A stretch of DNA of 64,000 nt, taken from NCBI GenBank assembly GCA_028865235.1, contig CP114561.1:1942001-2006000 (forward strand), read 5' to 3'. Below, one piece after another: positions 19,157-32,013 of the stretch. The DNA comes from Candidatus Manganitrophus sp. (GTDB lineage: Bacteria; Nitrospirota; Nitrospiria; SBBL01; Manganitrophaceae). Under the pieces are notes generated by a model. It did not search any database and was not told the DNA's origin. It saw nothing but the letters and a program-made list of their open reading frames with translations. Both the position numbers and the translations under genes were made by a program. Numbering within the stretch: the first letter of the stretch is position 1; every line of letters starts with the position of its first letter.

Positions 19157-21647
19157 TGAAACGATATCTCTGCATTCATGGCCATTTCTATCAGCCTCCG
19201 CGCGAAAACCCGTGGCTGGAGGAGGTCGAGCTCCAAGATTCGGCCCATCCCTATCATGACTGGAACGAGCGGATCTCGGCCGAATGCTACCTTCCGAATA
19301 CCGCCGCCCGGATCGCCGATCATGAGAATCGAATCCTCGATATCGTCAATAATTACACGAAGATCAGCTTTAACTTCGGCCCCACCCTCCTTTCCTGGAT
19401 GGAGCGGGCCCAGCCGGAAGTCTATCGCAAAATCTTAGAGGCCGATCAGATCAGCCTCCGGGAGCGGGGGGCCACGGGAATGCTCTCTCCCAGGTCTATA
19501 ATCATCTGATCATGCCGCTCGCCTCACGACGAGATAAAGTCACCCAGGTTCGCTGGGGAATCGCCGATTTTGAGTCCCGATTCCAGAGAAAACCGGAGGG
19601 GATGTGGCTTCCCGAAACGGCGGTCGACCTGGAATCGCTCCAGGTCCTTGCAGAAGAGGGAATCCGGTTCACGATTCTGGCCCCGCATCAGGCCCGCCGG
19701 ATACGCCGGATCGCACCGGATGGAAAGAAGCGGGAGGCCGAGGGGGAGTGGGAAGAGACGGAAGGGATCGATCCGACCCGATCGTACCGATGCTTCCTCT
19801 CGGACGGCCTCTTTATCGATCTCTTCTTCTACGATGGGCCGATCTCCCACTCGGTCGCGTTCGATCGGCTGCTCAGAAGCGGAGAAACCTTCGTCGATCG
19901 ACTCAAGGGTGGTTTCTCCGATCAACGCGACTGGCCGCAGCTTCTACACATTGCCACCGACGGCGAATCCTATGGTCACCACTTTGCCCACGGCGATATG
20001 GCCCTCGCTTACACCCTGCAGGAGATCGAGCGGCAACAGATCGCCGAATGGACCAACTATGGAGAATATCTCTCGAAGAATCCGCCGGCCTATGAGGTGG
20101 AAATCGTCGATCAAAGCGCCTGGAGCTGCTTTCACGGGGTCGAGCGGTGGCGCTCGAATTGCGGCTGTCAGTCGGGGGGACATCCCGACTGGAACCAGCG
20201 CTGGCGCCAGCCGTTGCGCGAAGGATTTGATGCCCTGAAAGGCTCGCTCGATCTCCTCTTTGAAACAAAGGGAAAGAGGTGGCTCAAAGATCCTTGGGAG
20301 GCCCGGAACCATTACATCACTTTGATCCGGAAGCGGGAGGAAAACCAATTGACCTGGGAAGAGGCCGAACGTTTCCTCTCTCAGCAACAGGCTCGGGCGC
20401 TGACCCCCTTGGAACGAGAAGAGGCCATTCAGCTATTGGAGATGCAGCGCAATGCTTTGTTGATGTTTACCAGTTGCGCCTGGTTTTTCGATGAGATCTC
20501 CGGTCTGGAGGCGACACAGAACCTCAAATATGCCGGCCGGGCGATTCAGCTTGCAAAAGAGCTCGACCCAACGGGATTAGGGGGAAAAGCGGAAAACCTC
20601 CTTCTAGAACGGCTGAAAGAGGCGAAGAGCAACCTCCCCGAATTCGGGGATGGAGCTTCGATCTACCGGCGGTTCGTCGGCGGTTCAGTCATCGGTCCGG
20701 AACGAATCATCGCCCATTATGCTATTGCCTCGCTCTTCGAGGAAAACCCGCAGAGCGGCGATTTCTATAACCACCAGATCGCGCTGCAAGATTACCGAAG
20801 GGTCACCGATGGAACAGTCACTCTGGCGATCGGGCGGGTTCTTGTGACCTCTAAAATCACATTCGATCACGAAGAGGCGGTTTTTGGGGTTCTTCACTTC
20901 GGCGGCCACGACTTCCACTGCGCCGTCGGCGGCATGCTCGGCGTCGAAGGATACGAAAAAATGAAATCCGATCTGATCGAAAAGTTTTACCGCGGCTCTC
21001 AGGCCGATGTCGTCCGCGGACTGAATCATGCGCTCGGTGAAAAATCTTTCAGTCTAAATGACCTCTTGATCGAACCGAGAAGAAAGATCCTCTCACACGT
21101 TTCCGGCTCTCTTTTCAGCCGTTATGAAAACCTCTGGCGTCAGATTTACCTCGATCACCAGCGGCTCATGTTCTACCTGAACTCGACTCAAGCCAAAATT
21201 CCGAAATCGTACCTCGTCGCGGCGGAGCAGGTGCTTAACCATGATCTGAAAGAGGAAGCGGCTCGCCTTTCGGATCGACCCGTTTTTGACCGAACCATTC
21301 AGATTATCGATGAGGCGAAGCGCTGGGGAGTGGATATTGAAGTGGGGGAAATTGAACAGCGTTTGCGGAGTTTGCTGAACATGCAGATGCAGCGCCTGCT
21401 CGATATCGAATCACGCAACGCCAAAGATGCACTCAGCCAAGCGGATCATCTTTTGGACATCTCCGATCGAGCTCATCTTGAGCTAAACCTTTGGGAAGCC
21501 CAAAATTTCTTTCACCAATTCATTCAGCGATGGAAAATCCTTCGGACTGGAAATCCACCCATTGATAAGTCTTATGGGGAAGCAATCACCAAACTCGCCT
21601 CCAGGCTCTCCTATCATTGGGATGAAAATACAACAAAGCCCGATTAA
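19156..21647 (+). CDS. GH57 glycoside hydrolase with DUF3536-like C-terminus (one frameshift)
   Basis: About 830 residues. Retaining alpha-glucan hydrolase or transferase, probably acting on glycogen or maltodextrin in the cytosol. N-terminal CIHGHFYQPPRENPW is the classic GH57 motif; GMWLPETAVDLESL follows; the region of HIATDGESYGHHFAHGD is the catalytic segment (Asp acid/base); a long helical C-terminal part (about 430-830) matches the DUF3536 type. A break near 19470, where six G should be seven, separates the first 105 residues (GHGNALSQVYNHLIMPLAS expected). The ATG at 19156 overlaps the ROK stop. No signal peptide is visible. Confidence 0.88.
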
Positions 21648-21803
21648 TGCCTGTTAAAAATTCATATGCTTTGCCTCACACTCTGATTCTCCTTCTATAT
21701 ACTAGGGGCTAGCCCCCGTAATAATATAATTACCTTAAGTAAATTTATCCATAAAAGCTATTTATGTGCTCTTTTTTACTAAAAGAGTATCTATTTTCAT
21801 ATC

Positions 21804-21833
21804 TTGACATTAATAATCCCAAGAGAGTATGAT
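21804..21833 (+). promoter_or_regulatory. Strong sigma70-type promoter
   Basis: TTGACA (21804-21809), 18-nt spacer, TATGAT (21828-21833), the best promoter match in the window. The surrounding 260-bp gap from 21648 is AT-rich, unlike its neighbours, and also holds the 12-bp palindrome GGGGCTAGCCCC at 21705-21716. Confidence 0.65.
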
Positions 21834-21908
21834 AAAGCTAGCGTTGCTATTTTTGAGATAGTTCGCTCGTAAACCTCCTCATCGCACCCTAAATTATGGA
21901 GGTGAACG

Positions 21909-22255
21909 ATGAAATTAAGAAAAATCGGATATTTAATCTCTGTTATCTTCCTTTTTTAATGGTATTCTCTGTTCCAGCCCACCCTGCAACGGAGGGAGAA
22001 AAACAGGAAGCACTCGGAAGGGCGATTCAAGAGGCCGCCCTCCTCAGTCAACATCGGAGCGCTGGAGCGGGTTTCGCTCAGGAGAAGCTGGGCAAGGCCA
22101 TTCAGGAAGCGGCTTCAACCGGACTGACAGCAAAGGAAGGGGCACTTCAGGAAGAGTTGGGCCGCCAGATCCAAGATGCGGCGGTTCTCCGATATGCTCA
22201 AGGTCAGGCGCAGGAGAGGATCGGGGAGACGCTTTTACAGATGGCTAGGTCGTAA
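21909..22255 (+). CDS. Small secreted protein with four helical repeats (one frameshift)
   Basis: The ATG at 21909 has GGAGGTG 4 nt upstream, yet its frame stops after 16 codons. Adding one T to the T run at about 21951-21956 restores a textbook signal peptide (MKLRKIGYLISVIFLFL, then MVFSVPAHPA) leading into the open frame to 22255, total about 116 residues. The mature part has four imperfect repeats: EALGRAIQEAALLS, EKLGKAIQEAASTG, EELGRQIQDAAVLR, ERIGETLLQMARS. These predict amphipathic helices. Family not recognised. It is expressed alone from the strong promoter just upstream. Confidence 0.65.
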
Positions 22256-22289
22256 CAGGCTGAAAGGGGAAAATCCCTTTCGTTGGTGG

Positions 22290-22628
22290 ATGAATGGCGC
22301 TGAAAAAGAAAAAGGTCGGAGCAGTTTCCAAAAAGCGGTCGTTTCACGAAAGAAAAAAGCCGCCAAAAGACCTGTATTGAAAAAGTCGCCCATAAAACCT
22401 ATTAAAAAAGAAGAGGTCTCTGAAGCGTCTGATCTTTACGAACGCGCTCGGTGGAAGAAGGAGCGCCGCGAGTATTGGAAAAATCGATTCAGAAAAATCT
22501 TGGCGAACCTCTCCTCCGATTCAAAAGGAAGAAGTAATCACCACTCGATCAGAGCGGTCCCCCACGTCAATCCCCCCCGAAAGCGCAGAGGATCACCCGA
22601 TTTCCCGGTTTTAGCTTCCCCGTTCTGA
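22290..22628 (+). CDS. Lysine/arginine-rich small protein (doubtful limits)
   Basis: Possible 112-residue product, very basic (RKKKAAKRPVLKKSPIKPIKK) with a helical charged middle (LYERARWKKERREYWKNRF). Overlapping frames are also basic: an ATG at 22294 would give MALKKKKVGAVSKKRS. One more homopolymer error may therefore hide the true start. The last 62 bp overlap the convergent fabH end and are probably not coding. It could be a nucleic-acid-binding protein; no family was recognised. Confidence 0.35.
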   Translation: MNGAEKEKGRSSFQKAVVSRKKKAAKRPVLKKSPIKPIKKEEVSEASDLYERARWKKERREYWKNRFRKILANLSSDSKGRSNHHSIRAVPHVNPPRKRRGSPDFPVLASPF

Positions 22629-23509
22629 TCGCCTCATCGAGCGCAATCGGAAGCGATGAAGAAGAGGTATTGCCATAACGTGGAATGGTGACGACGCTTT
22701 TGTCATGAGGGATGCCGGTTTTTTCGAATACGGTTTCCAGAATTCTTAAATTCGCCTGGTGAAAGATGAAGAAATCAATCTCCGATAAGGAGAGATTCGC
22801 CTCCTTGGCCAGAGAGAAAAGCGCCTCTTGCATCCGTTTCACCGCCATTCTGAAAAGCCCTTTCCCTTCCATTCGGATATAATGCAGACTGCCGCTCAGG
22901 GTCTCAGAGGTGGTCGGACATCGCGAACCGCCCGCCGGGAGAGAAATCAAACGGTGCCGGGAGCCGTCCGCATGGATGCGGATCGATTGAATTCCTCTTT
23001 TTCCCTTCGCCAGCACAACAGCAGCCGCGCCGTCGCCGAATAAAATCGCGGTGGAGGGATCCCCCGGATTAATGGAGGGGGACTTGACCTCCGCCGCGAT
23101 GATCAAAACCCGTTTTGCCGTCCCGTTCCGGATGAATTGATCCCCCACGGAGAGGGCATACAAGAATCCACTGCAAGAGGCATTGAGGTCCAAGGCCGGA
23201 ATAGGCCGGGTCGAAAGCGCTCTCTGAACCAAACAAGCGGTCGAGGGGAAAGACATATCGGGAGAGGTCGTCGAGACAAGAATCAGGTCGATCGCATCGG
23301 GGAGGAGATCGGCCGATTGCAGGGCCTTCCGTGCCGCCTCCACTGCCAGGGAAGAGGTAGTCTCCCCCTGCTTCAACCCAATGCCGGCTCTGAATGCCGG
23401 TCATCTTCTCGATCTTCTTTTCGCTCAGACCGAGCCGACCTGACAGCTCCTCATTGGTGACGGCCCGTTTCGGGAGCGCAATTCCTGTTCCAATGATCTG
23501 AGATGGCAT
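22567..23509 (-). CDS. fabH: 3-oxoacyl-ACP synthase III (one frameshift)
   Basis: About 313 residues. Starts fatty-acid synthesis by condensing acyl-CoA with malonyl-ACP. The catalytic triad is visible: Cys in NASCSGFLYAL, His in FFIFHQANLRI, Asn in PRYGNTSSSSLP. C-terminal GNRVILCAFGGD. Break near 23370 in a G run (WVEAG-ETTSSLAVEAA expected). It is a single gene rather than part of a fab cluster, so it could also serve a specialised lipid or secondary route; it keeps all active-site residues. Confidence 0.88.
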
Positions 23510-23622
23510 AGAACGGAATTATAGGAACTCCATGCCGTCTCTGTCAATTGAAATGGCCCTTGCGCTTTCCCCCGATATTTGTTATTTATTACTTCATTAT
23601 TTTGAAGTGTGGATACGGAACA

Positions 23623-24357
23623 ATGCCATTTTTCAAGGGATTTGCATTTCGCCGCGGGGGAATCTTTCTTCTCACGCTTTTCCTTGCCGGCTGTGCGGGA
23701 TCGGGAGAGAAGTCGGAGCTCCTTTCACTCCTCGGCGTCGATGAGAAAATCGTCGACAACTCCGATCAGGGGGTTGAGAAAATTTACGATGGCCTCACCC
23801 TGCTCAAACGGGGCGAGGCGAATTACGTCAAGGAAGACTACACCGCCGCCTCGGAGGAATACCAGCGTTTCCTGGAGCTTCACCCCTTCCACCGGATGGC
23901 CGCCTTTGCACAGTACCGGCTGGGAATGAGTTATTACAAGCAGATGAACACCAACGACCGTGATCCCGGCCCGATGGAAAAAGCGATCGTGGCATTCGAG
24001 AAGGTCGTCAAGGATTATCCTCAAAGCCTCTATACGCGCGAAGCGGAGGAGAAGCTAAAAAAGTTAACCCGTCGTCAAGCGGCGCACCATCTTTATGTCG
24101 GCCGTTTTTATTATAAGAACGGCGCCTATCCGGCCGCCATCGCACGTTTTCAAAAGGCCCTCTCCAAAGGGGAAAGCCAATCACTGATCGAAGAGAGCCT
24201 CTATTATTTGGGACTCTCACACTACTACGCCGAGCATTGGAACGAGGCGAGAGAAACCTTAGAGAAGCTGCTGCAAGAACATCCTGAAACTGAATTCTCC
24301 CCCAAGGCGGAGCAGGTTCTCTCTCATCTCACTCCTTCCACCACCGCCTCTCCCTAA
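23623..24357 (+). CDS. bamD: BamD-like outer-membrane assembly lipoprotein
   Basis: 244 residues from the ATG at 23623. Lipobox LAGC with the lipidated Cys at 24. TPR-like repeats follow (VKEDYTAASEEYQRFLELHP, AFAQYRLGMSYYKQM, VVKDYPQSLYTREAEEKL, ARETLEKLLQEHPETEFSP), the usual BamD/YfiO layout. It helps the BAM complex insert beta-barrels into the outer membrane. Its stop overlaps the next start by one base. The fit to BamD is by layout and length; other TPR lipoproteins cannot be excluded. Confidence 0.8.
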   Translation: MPFFKGFAFRRGGIFLLTLFLAGCAGSGEKSELLSLLGVDEKIVDNSDQGVEKIYDGLTLLKRGEANYVKEDYTAASEEYQRFLELHPFHRMAAFAQYRLGMSYYKQMNTNDRDPGPMEKAIVAFEKVVKDYPQSLYTREAEEKLKKLTRRQAAHHLYVGRFYYKNGAYPAAIARFQKALSKGESQSLIEESLYYLGLSHYYAEHWNEARETLEKLLQEHPETEFSPKAEQVLSHLTPSTTASP

Positions 24358-25058
24358 TGAATTATTATCCACTCTTTCTCAATTTAAAAGGGCATCCGGT
24401 AGTGGTGATCGGAGGGGGCGCGGTTGCAGAAAGAAAGACCGCTTCCCTCTTAAGGACCGGCGCAGCGATTACCGTCATCAGTCCTTCTTTGACCCCCCGT
24501 CTGGCCCGATGGGAAGCAGAAAAGCGGATCATCGTGCATCACCGACCTTATCGGCGTGGGGATCTGAGCGGTGCCGCGTTGGCGTTCGCTGCAACGGATC
24601 AGTCTTCAGTGAATGAAGCGGTTGCCCGGGAAGGAAGACGGAAGCGAATTCCGTTCAACCTAGCCGACCGAAGCGATTCGGACGGTTTTATCGTGCCGGC
24701 CGTTTTCTCAAAAGGGGGGATGACGATTGCCGTCTCCAGCGGGGGAAAGAGCCCGGCATTGGCAAAACGCATTCGGGATTACGTGAAAGACAACCTTCAC
24801 TCCGAAGAGCAACGTTGGGTCGAACTCCTCGCGCAGATCAAGCGGATACTGATCAGCAAAAAGGTGTCGCCGCCAAAAAGGAGAGAGATCCTGAATCGCC
24901 TGGCTGAATCCGACGGAGCGGCCCTCTATCGGAAAGGAGAGATTCAAGCCGCGTATGATCTCATCCTTAAACTCAGCGGTCTACGACGCGCCGAACTCCC
25001 TGCCACGGCCAATAGCCTAGAGAATGGGGCGGCCACTAGACAGAAAGGGGTCCGATGA
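24357..25058 (+). CDS. Precorrin-2 dehydrogenase / sirohydrochlorin ferrochelatase (Met8/CysG-N type)
   Basis: 233 residues. Converts precorrin-2 to sirohydrochlorin and inserts iron to make siroheme. N-terminal YPLFLNLKGHPVVVIGGGAVAERKTASLL is split as PLFLNLKGHP and VVVIGGGAVAERKTASLL (NAD-binding Rossmann); AFAATDQSSVNEAVA and NLADRSDSDGFIVPAVFSKG follow; GGKSPALAKRIRDYV is the family's dimerisation/active segment. No SAM-methyltransferase (CobA) domain is fused. It overlaps the next gene by 4 bp. Confidence 0.9.
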   Translation: MNYYPLFLNLKGHPVVVIGGGAVAERKTASLLRTGAAITVISPSLTPRLARWEAEKRIIVHHRPYRRGDLSGAALAFAATDQSSVNEAVAREGRRKRIPFNLADRSDSDGFIVPAVFSKGGMTIAVSSGGKSPALAKRIRDYVKDNLHSEEQRWVELLAQIKRILISKKVSPPKRREILNRLAESDGAALYRKGEIQAAYDLILKLSGLRRAELPATANSLENGAATRQKGVR

Positions 25059-26042
25059 AGAGAAAGAAAAATCCCGCGCTCCCCTGGAATCAGTTGAAGA
25101 CCTACTCCGTCAAACAACGACCGAGCAAGGTGAAAAAGGAGGAGTTCGCCAAACCGCTCGCCCCCAACCCGGGGATACAGGCCTTCTTGGACTCCCTCCC
25201 CAGATCCTCGCCGCCAAAGACCTTCGCGCGGTCATCGCGGCGATGGCCGAGGCCCATCGGCGCGAGAGAATGATCGTCCTGGCGATGGGAGCGCATGTCA
25301 TCAAGGTCGGCCTCAACCCGTTGATCATCGATCTGATGGAGCGCGGCATCGTCTCCGCGCTTGCCCTCAACGGCGCCGGGATTATTCACGATTTTGAGTT
25401 GGCCTTTATCGGACAGACGTCGGAAGATGTCGCACCGGAGTTGGAGGACGGCACCTTCGGGATGGCGGAGGAGACCGCCTCCTACCTCAACGGCGCGATT
25501 TCGAAAGGAGCGGCGGAGGGAATCGGAATCGGCGAGGCGGTTGGGAAGATGATCCTCTCCGGCGGCTTCCCCACACCGAGAACAGTCTGCTGGCCGCAGC
25601 GGCCCGCCTCGGCATTCCGGCGACCGTTCATGTGGCGATCGGAACCGACATCATCCATATGCACCCCTCGGCCGATGGGGCGGCGATTGGGAAAGGCTCC
25701 TATCTCGATTTTCGCCGCTACACGGAGGTCGTGGCCGACCTTGAGGGAGGAGTCTACTTCAATATCGGCTCGGCGGTCCTTCTTCCCGAAATCTTTTTAA
25801 AAGCCCTCTCGATCGCACGGAACCTCGGCCGGACCGTCCAGAACTTTACGGTGGTTAACATGGATTTCATTCAACACTATCGTCCCGTCACCAATGTCGT
25901 CAAACGGCCGACCCAAAAACATGGGAAGGGATATGCTCTCACCGGCCACCACGAGATCATGCTCCCCCTCTTGATCGCCGGTCTTCTAACGGAGCTGGCG
26001 GGGGACGGGGGACCGGGATCAGGGGTCGGCGGAGAAAAATAG
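25055..26042 (+). CDS. Deoxyhypusine-synthase-like protein (two frameshifts)
   Basis: About 330 residues after repair of single-base deletions near 25200 and near 25575. Distinctive parts: MGAHVIKVGLNPLIIDLMERG, split here as MGAHVIKVGLNPLI and IDLMERG; NGAGIIHDFELAFIGQTSEDV; VAIGTDIIHMHPSADGAAIG; DLEGGVYFNIGSAVLLPEIF. The order (a domain reading like SPALTDGS, then a VxDL segment, then a late PLLIAGLL) parallels deoxyhypusine synthase, but bacteria lack eIF5A, so another NAD-dependent deoxyhypusine-like transfer, or another role, is likely. The last 13 residues derive from a G-rich repeat. The family name is inference. It sits just upstream of rfaE2. Confidence 0.6.
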
Positions 26043-26046
26043 AAAA

Positions 26047-26535
26047 TTGAAAAAGGAAAAACGGCTCAGCCTGTCGGCGCTTCAGAAGAAGGTGCGCGCG
26101 CTTCAGAGGCAAGGAAAGAAAATCGTCTTTACAAACGGCTGTTTTGACCTTCTCCACGTCGGCCATGTCCGATATCTCGCCGCCGCACGGGCCTTGGGAG
26201 ATTGTCTTGTCGTCGCGGTCAATTCGGACGCTTCGGTTCGCCGGCTGAAAGGGTCCGCTCGTCCGATCGTTCCCCACCGGGAGCGGATGGAGGTCTTGGC
26301 CGCGCTGGGGTGCGTCGATTATGTGGTGCTGTTCAACGCAAATACCCCCCAACAGGTCATCGACACCCTGGTCCCCGACATTTTGGTCAAGGGGGGCGAC
26401 TGGGCTTTAGAAGAGATTGTCGGCAGAGAAACGGTCGAGCAACATGGGGGAAAGGTGGTGCGGGTTAAAATCGTACCCGGCGCCTCGACCACCGGGATGA
26501 TCGAGCGAATTTTGAAGCAATCTAGCCGAGGATGA
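26047..26535 (+). CDS. rfaE2: D-glycero-beta-D-manno-heptose-1-phosphate adenylyltransferase
   Basis: 162 residues, the single-domain form (HldE C-terminal half). Adds AMP to heptose-1-phosphate for ADP-heptose and LPS inner core. Nucleotidyltransferase motif TNGCFDLLHVGHVRYL with the HxGH box; ISSTS-like end PGASTTGMIERIL. Starts with TTG at 26047, 4 bp after the preceding stop. No hldA kinase gene lies near. Confidence 0.9.
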   Translation: MKKEKRLSLSALQKKVRALQRQGKKIVFTNGCFDLLHVGHVRYLAAARALGDCLVVAVNSDASVRRLKGSARPIVPHRERMEVLAALGCVDYVVLFNANTPQQVIDTLVPDILVKGGDWALEEIVGRETVEQHGGKVVRVKIVPGASTTGMIERILKQSSRG

Positions 26536-26567
26536 TTTCAGCCTGAAGTATGTTATAGTACGGGAAT

Positions 26568-29986
<3,419 letters not shown>

Positions 29987-29990
<4 letters not shown>

Positions 29991-30931
29991 CCCCGCCGAC
30001 CCGGCCGGCCTTGACCTTTGTCCTCTGGCTTCTCCTTGCCGGCTGCTGGCAGCAGAAACCTTCCCCGATGACCGCCACGGTGGCGCTGGTCAACGACGAG
30101 CCGATTACCGTGCAGGAGCTGCAAACCGCACTCTCCGAAACCGAAGACAAAGGATCCCAAACGATCGAAGCGACCCCGGAGGAAAAAGAAGAGCTCGCCC
30201 GGCGGCTTCTGGAGCAGCTCATCGAGCGGAAGATGCTCCTTCAAGAGGCGCGGCGGCTTCAAATAAAATTAACCGAAGGAGAGATGCAGGATCGGTTGTC
30301 GGAGATCCGCGAGGGAATGGAGGAAGAGGCGTTCCTTCGTTATCTTTCCGAGCAAAAACTGACCAAGGAGGCCTGGGAAGCCTCGGCGCGGGAGATGTTG
30401 CTGATCGAGAAATTGCTGAACCAATTGGTCGGCGATCAAATCTCCCTTCCGGAAGAGGAGCTTCTCCAGTATTACAACAGCCATCTGGAGGAATGGAGCG
30501 TGCCGGAACAGATCAAGCTGCGCCAGATTCTGGTGGAGACCGAGACGGAGGCCGAAGCGATACGCCAGTCGCTGGCCGAGGGGGCCGATTTTGTCGAAGC
30601 GGCACAGACGCATGCCCAGACGCTCGAACTCGGAAAAGACGGCGACTTGGGTTATCGCGCCGCCGGGGAGTTGCCGGTGGAGTTCGAGCCGCTCTTCACG
30701 GCCGAGATCGGATCGGTCAGCGGGGCGATCAAAACCCCTTTCGGGTATCATCTCGTCAAGGTGGAAGACCGCCGGCCCGCCCGGACCCTTTCGTTCGACG
30801 AGGTCAAAGAGCGCATCTACCAGACCCTTTTAGAGGAGAAACGGGAGGTCCTCTTCTCCCGCTGGTTTGAAAACATTCGCCGTAAAACGGAGGTTAAAAT
30901 CAATGAAGAGCTCCTTCACAAAGCGCTATAG
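29987..30931 (+). CDS. Parvulin-type peptidyl-prolyl isomerase lipoprotein
   Basis: 314 residues from the ATG at 29987, which overlaps the mfd stop as ATGA. Lipobox LLAGC, Cys20. N-terminal SurA/PrsA-like helical domain (VNDEPITVQELQTALSE, LLEQLIERKMLLQEA) then a rotamase domain (IKLRQILVETETEAEAIR, GDLGYRAAGELPVEFE, VSGAIKTPFGYHLVKVEDRR). It probably assists folding of exported proteins at the membrane surface. A SurA-like paralogue follows and overlaps it by 29 bp. Confidence 0.85.
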
Positions 30932-31895
30932 TTGGATCGGGGCGGCGATCGTGCTCGCCTCGGCGAACCTCGCCTGGGGGGGGGCGATCATCGACCGGAT
31001 CGTGGCGGTGGTGAACCGTGAGGTCATCACGCAGAGCGAGCTCGATGAGGCGGCCCAAGCGCTTAAAAAGGCCCGATTGGCCGATCCCGCCGCGCTGAGC
31101 CCCACCGGGGAGCCGGGGAACCCGAATTCGAACTTGCAGCGCGACCTGCTAAATCAAATGATCGAGCAGAAGCTCTTTCAACAGGAAGCGAAAAAAAGCG
31201 GGATTCGGGTGAGCGACGCCGAGTTGGATCTTGCCTTGAAGGACATCGAAGAGCGGAACCGCTTCCCGAGTCGGGAGGCGCTCAAACAGGCGGTCACACA
31301 AGAAAACGTGGCGTGGGAGAAATATGTCGAGGACCTTCGAAACCAATTGACCGTTCTCAAACTGATGAATCGCGCGATCGATTCCAATCTCCTGATCACC
31401 GACACCGAAGTTCGCGCCTATTACGACGCGCATCCCGAAGCGTTCCAGCTTCCCGAGCAGATTCGCCTGAAACAGATCCTGATTCGCATTCCGGAAGGGG
31501 CTTCGACGGAGGTGATCGAGCGGAAGCGGCAGAAGGCGGAACAAGTCCTGGCCGAAGCGCGGAAGGGGGAGGAGTTCATTCAGCTCGTCGGAAAATACAG
31601 CGACGGCTCCGAGCGGCGCGCCGGCGGCGATCTCGGCGCGTTTAAAAAGGGCGATTTGACCCCGGAAATCGATCGGGTCATCTTTAGCCTGAAGGATGGC
31701 GACGTCAGCCCCGTCATTCAAACCGGCCTCGGCTTTCACCTCTTCAAAGTGCAGGTCCCCTCGGATTTACAGAAACAGCCCTTTGAGAAGGTCAAAAAAG
31801 AGATCGAGGAAAAACTCCTCAACGAGAAGCGGACGGCCCTCCGGAAAAAGTGGGTCGATGAACTCTGGGGCCGGTCGTTTGTGGAGGTGAAGTAA
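30903..31895 (+). CDS. surA: SurA-like periplasmic chaperone/PPIase
   Basis: 330 residues from the ATG at 30903 (GGAGG 8 nt upstream). Signal peptide ends near AWG-GAIIDR. The N-terminal SurA domain (DRIVAVVNREVITQSELDEA; LLNQMIEQKLFQQEAKKSG) is followed by one parvulin domain (IRLKQILIRIPEGAS; GGDLGAFKKGDLTPEIDR; VSPVIQTGLGFHLFKVQ). Enteric SurA has two parvulin domains, so this is the single-domain form. It supports beta-barrel delivery and thus pairs logically with the BamD-like gene upstream. Confidence 0.87.
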   Translation: MKSSFTKRYSWIGAAIVLASANLAWGGAIIDRIVAVVNREVITQSELDEAAQALKKARLADPAALSPTGEPGNPNSNLQRDLLNQMIEQKLFQQEAKKSGIRVSDAELDLALKDIEERNRFPSREALKQAVTQENVAWEKYVEDLRNQLTVLKLMNRAIDSNLLITDTEVRAYYDAHPEAFQLPEQIRLKQILIRIPEGASTEVIERKRQKAEQVLAEARKGEEFIQLVGKYSDGSERRAGGDLGAFKKGDLTPEIDRVIFSLKDGDVSPVIQTGLGFHLFKVQVPSDLQKQPFEKVKKEIEEKLLNEKRTALRKKWVDELWGRSFVEVK

Positions 31896-31917
31896 GCGCT
31901 CTCTTCGCAAGCCCGGA

Positions 31918-31947
31918 TTGATCTACACTGCAAAAATAGGTTATACA
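31918..31947 (+). promoter_or_regulatory. Promoter of the DUF4157 gene
   Basis: TTGATC (31918-31923), 18-nt spacer, TATACA (31942-31947). The same two hexamers, 16 nt apart, occur upstream of the gene at 42274. The ATG at 32014 has AAGGA 10 nt upstream. Confidence 0.45.
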
Positions 31948-32013
31948 GAACGGAGGGGACGAAAATCTCTTTCGAACGGCGATCCCATCTTTTTTAAATA
32001 AGGATTAACGCCG

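Noticed and set aside
21705..21716. GGGGCTAGCCCC as a terminator of the GH57 gene
   Set aside because: Perfect palindrome but with no loop and no following T run; mentioned only as a palindrome in the AT-rich gap.
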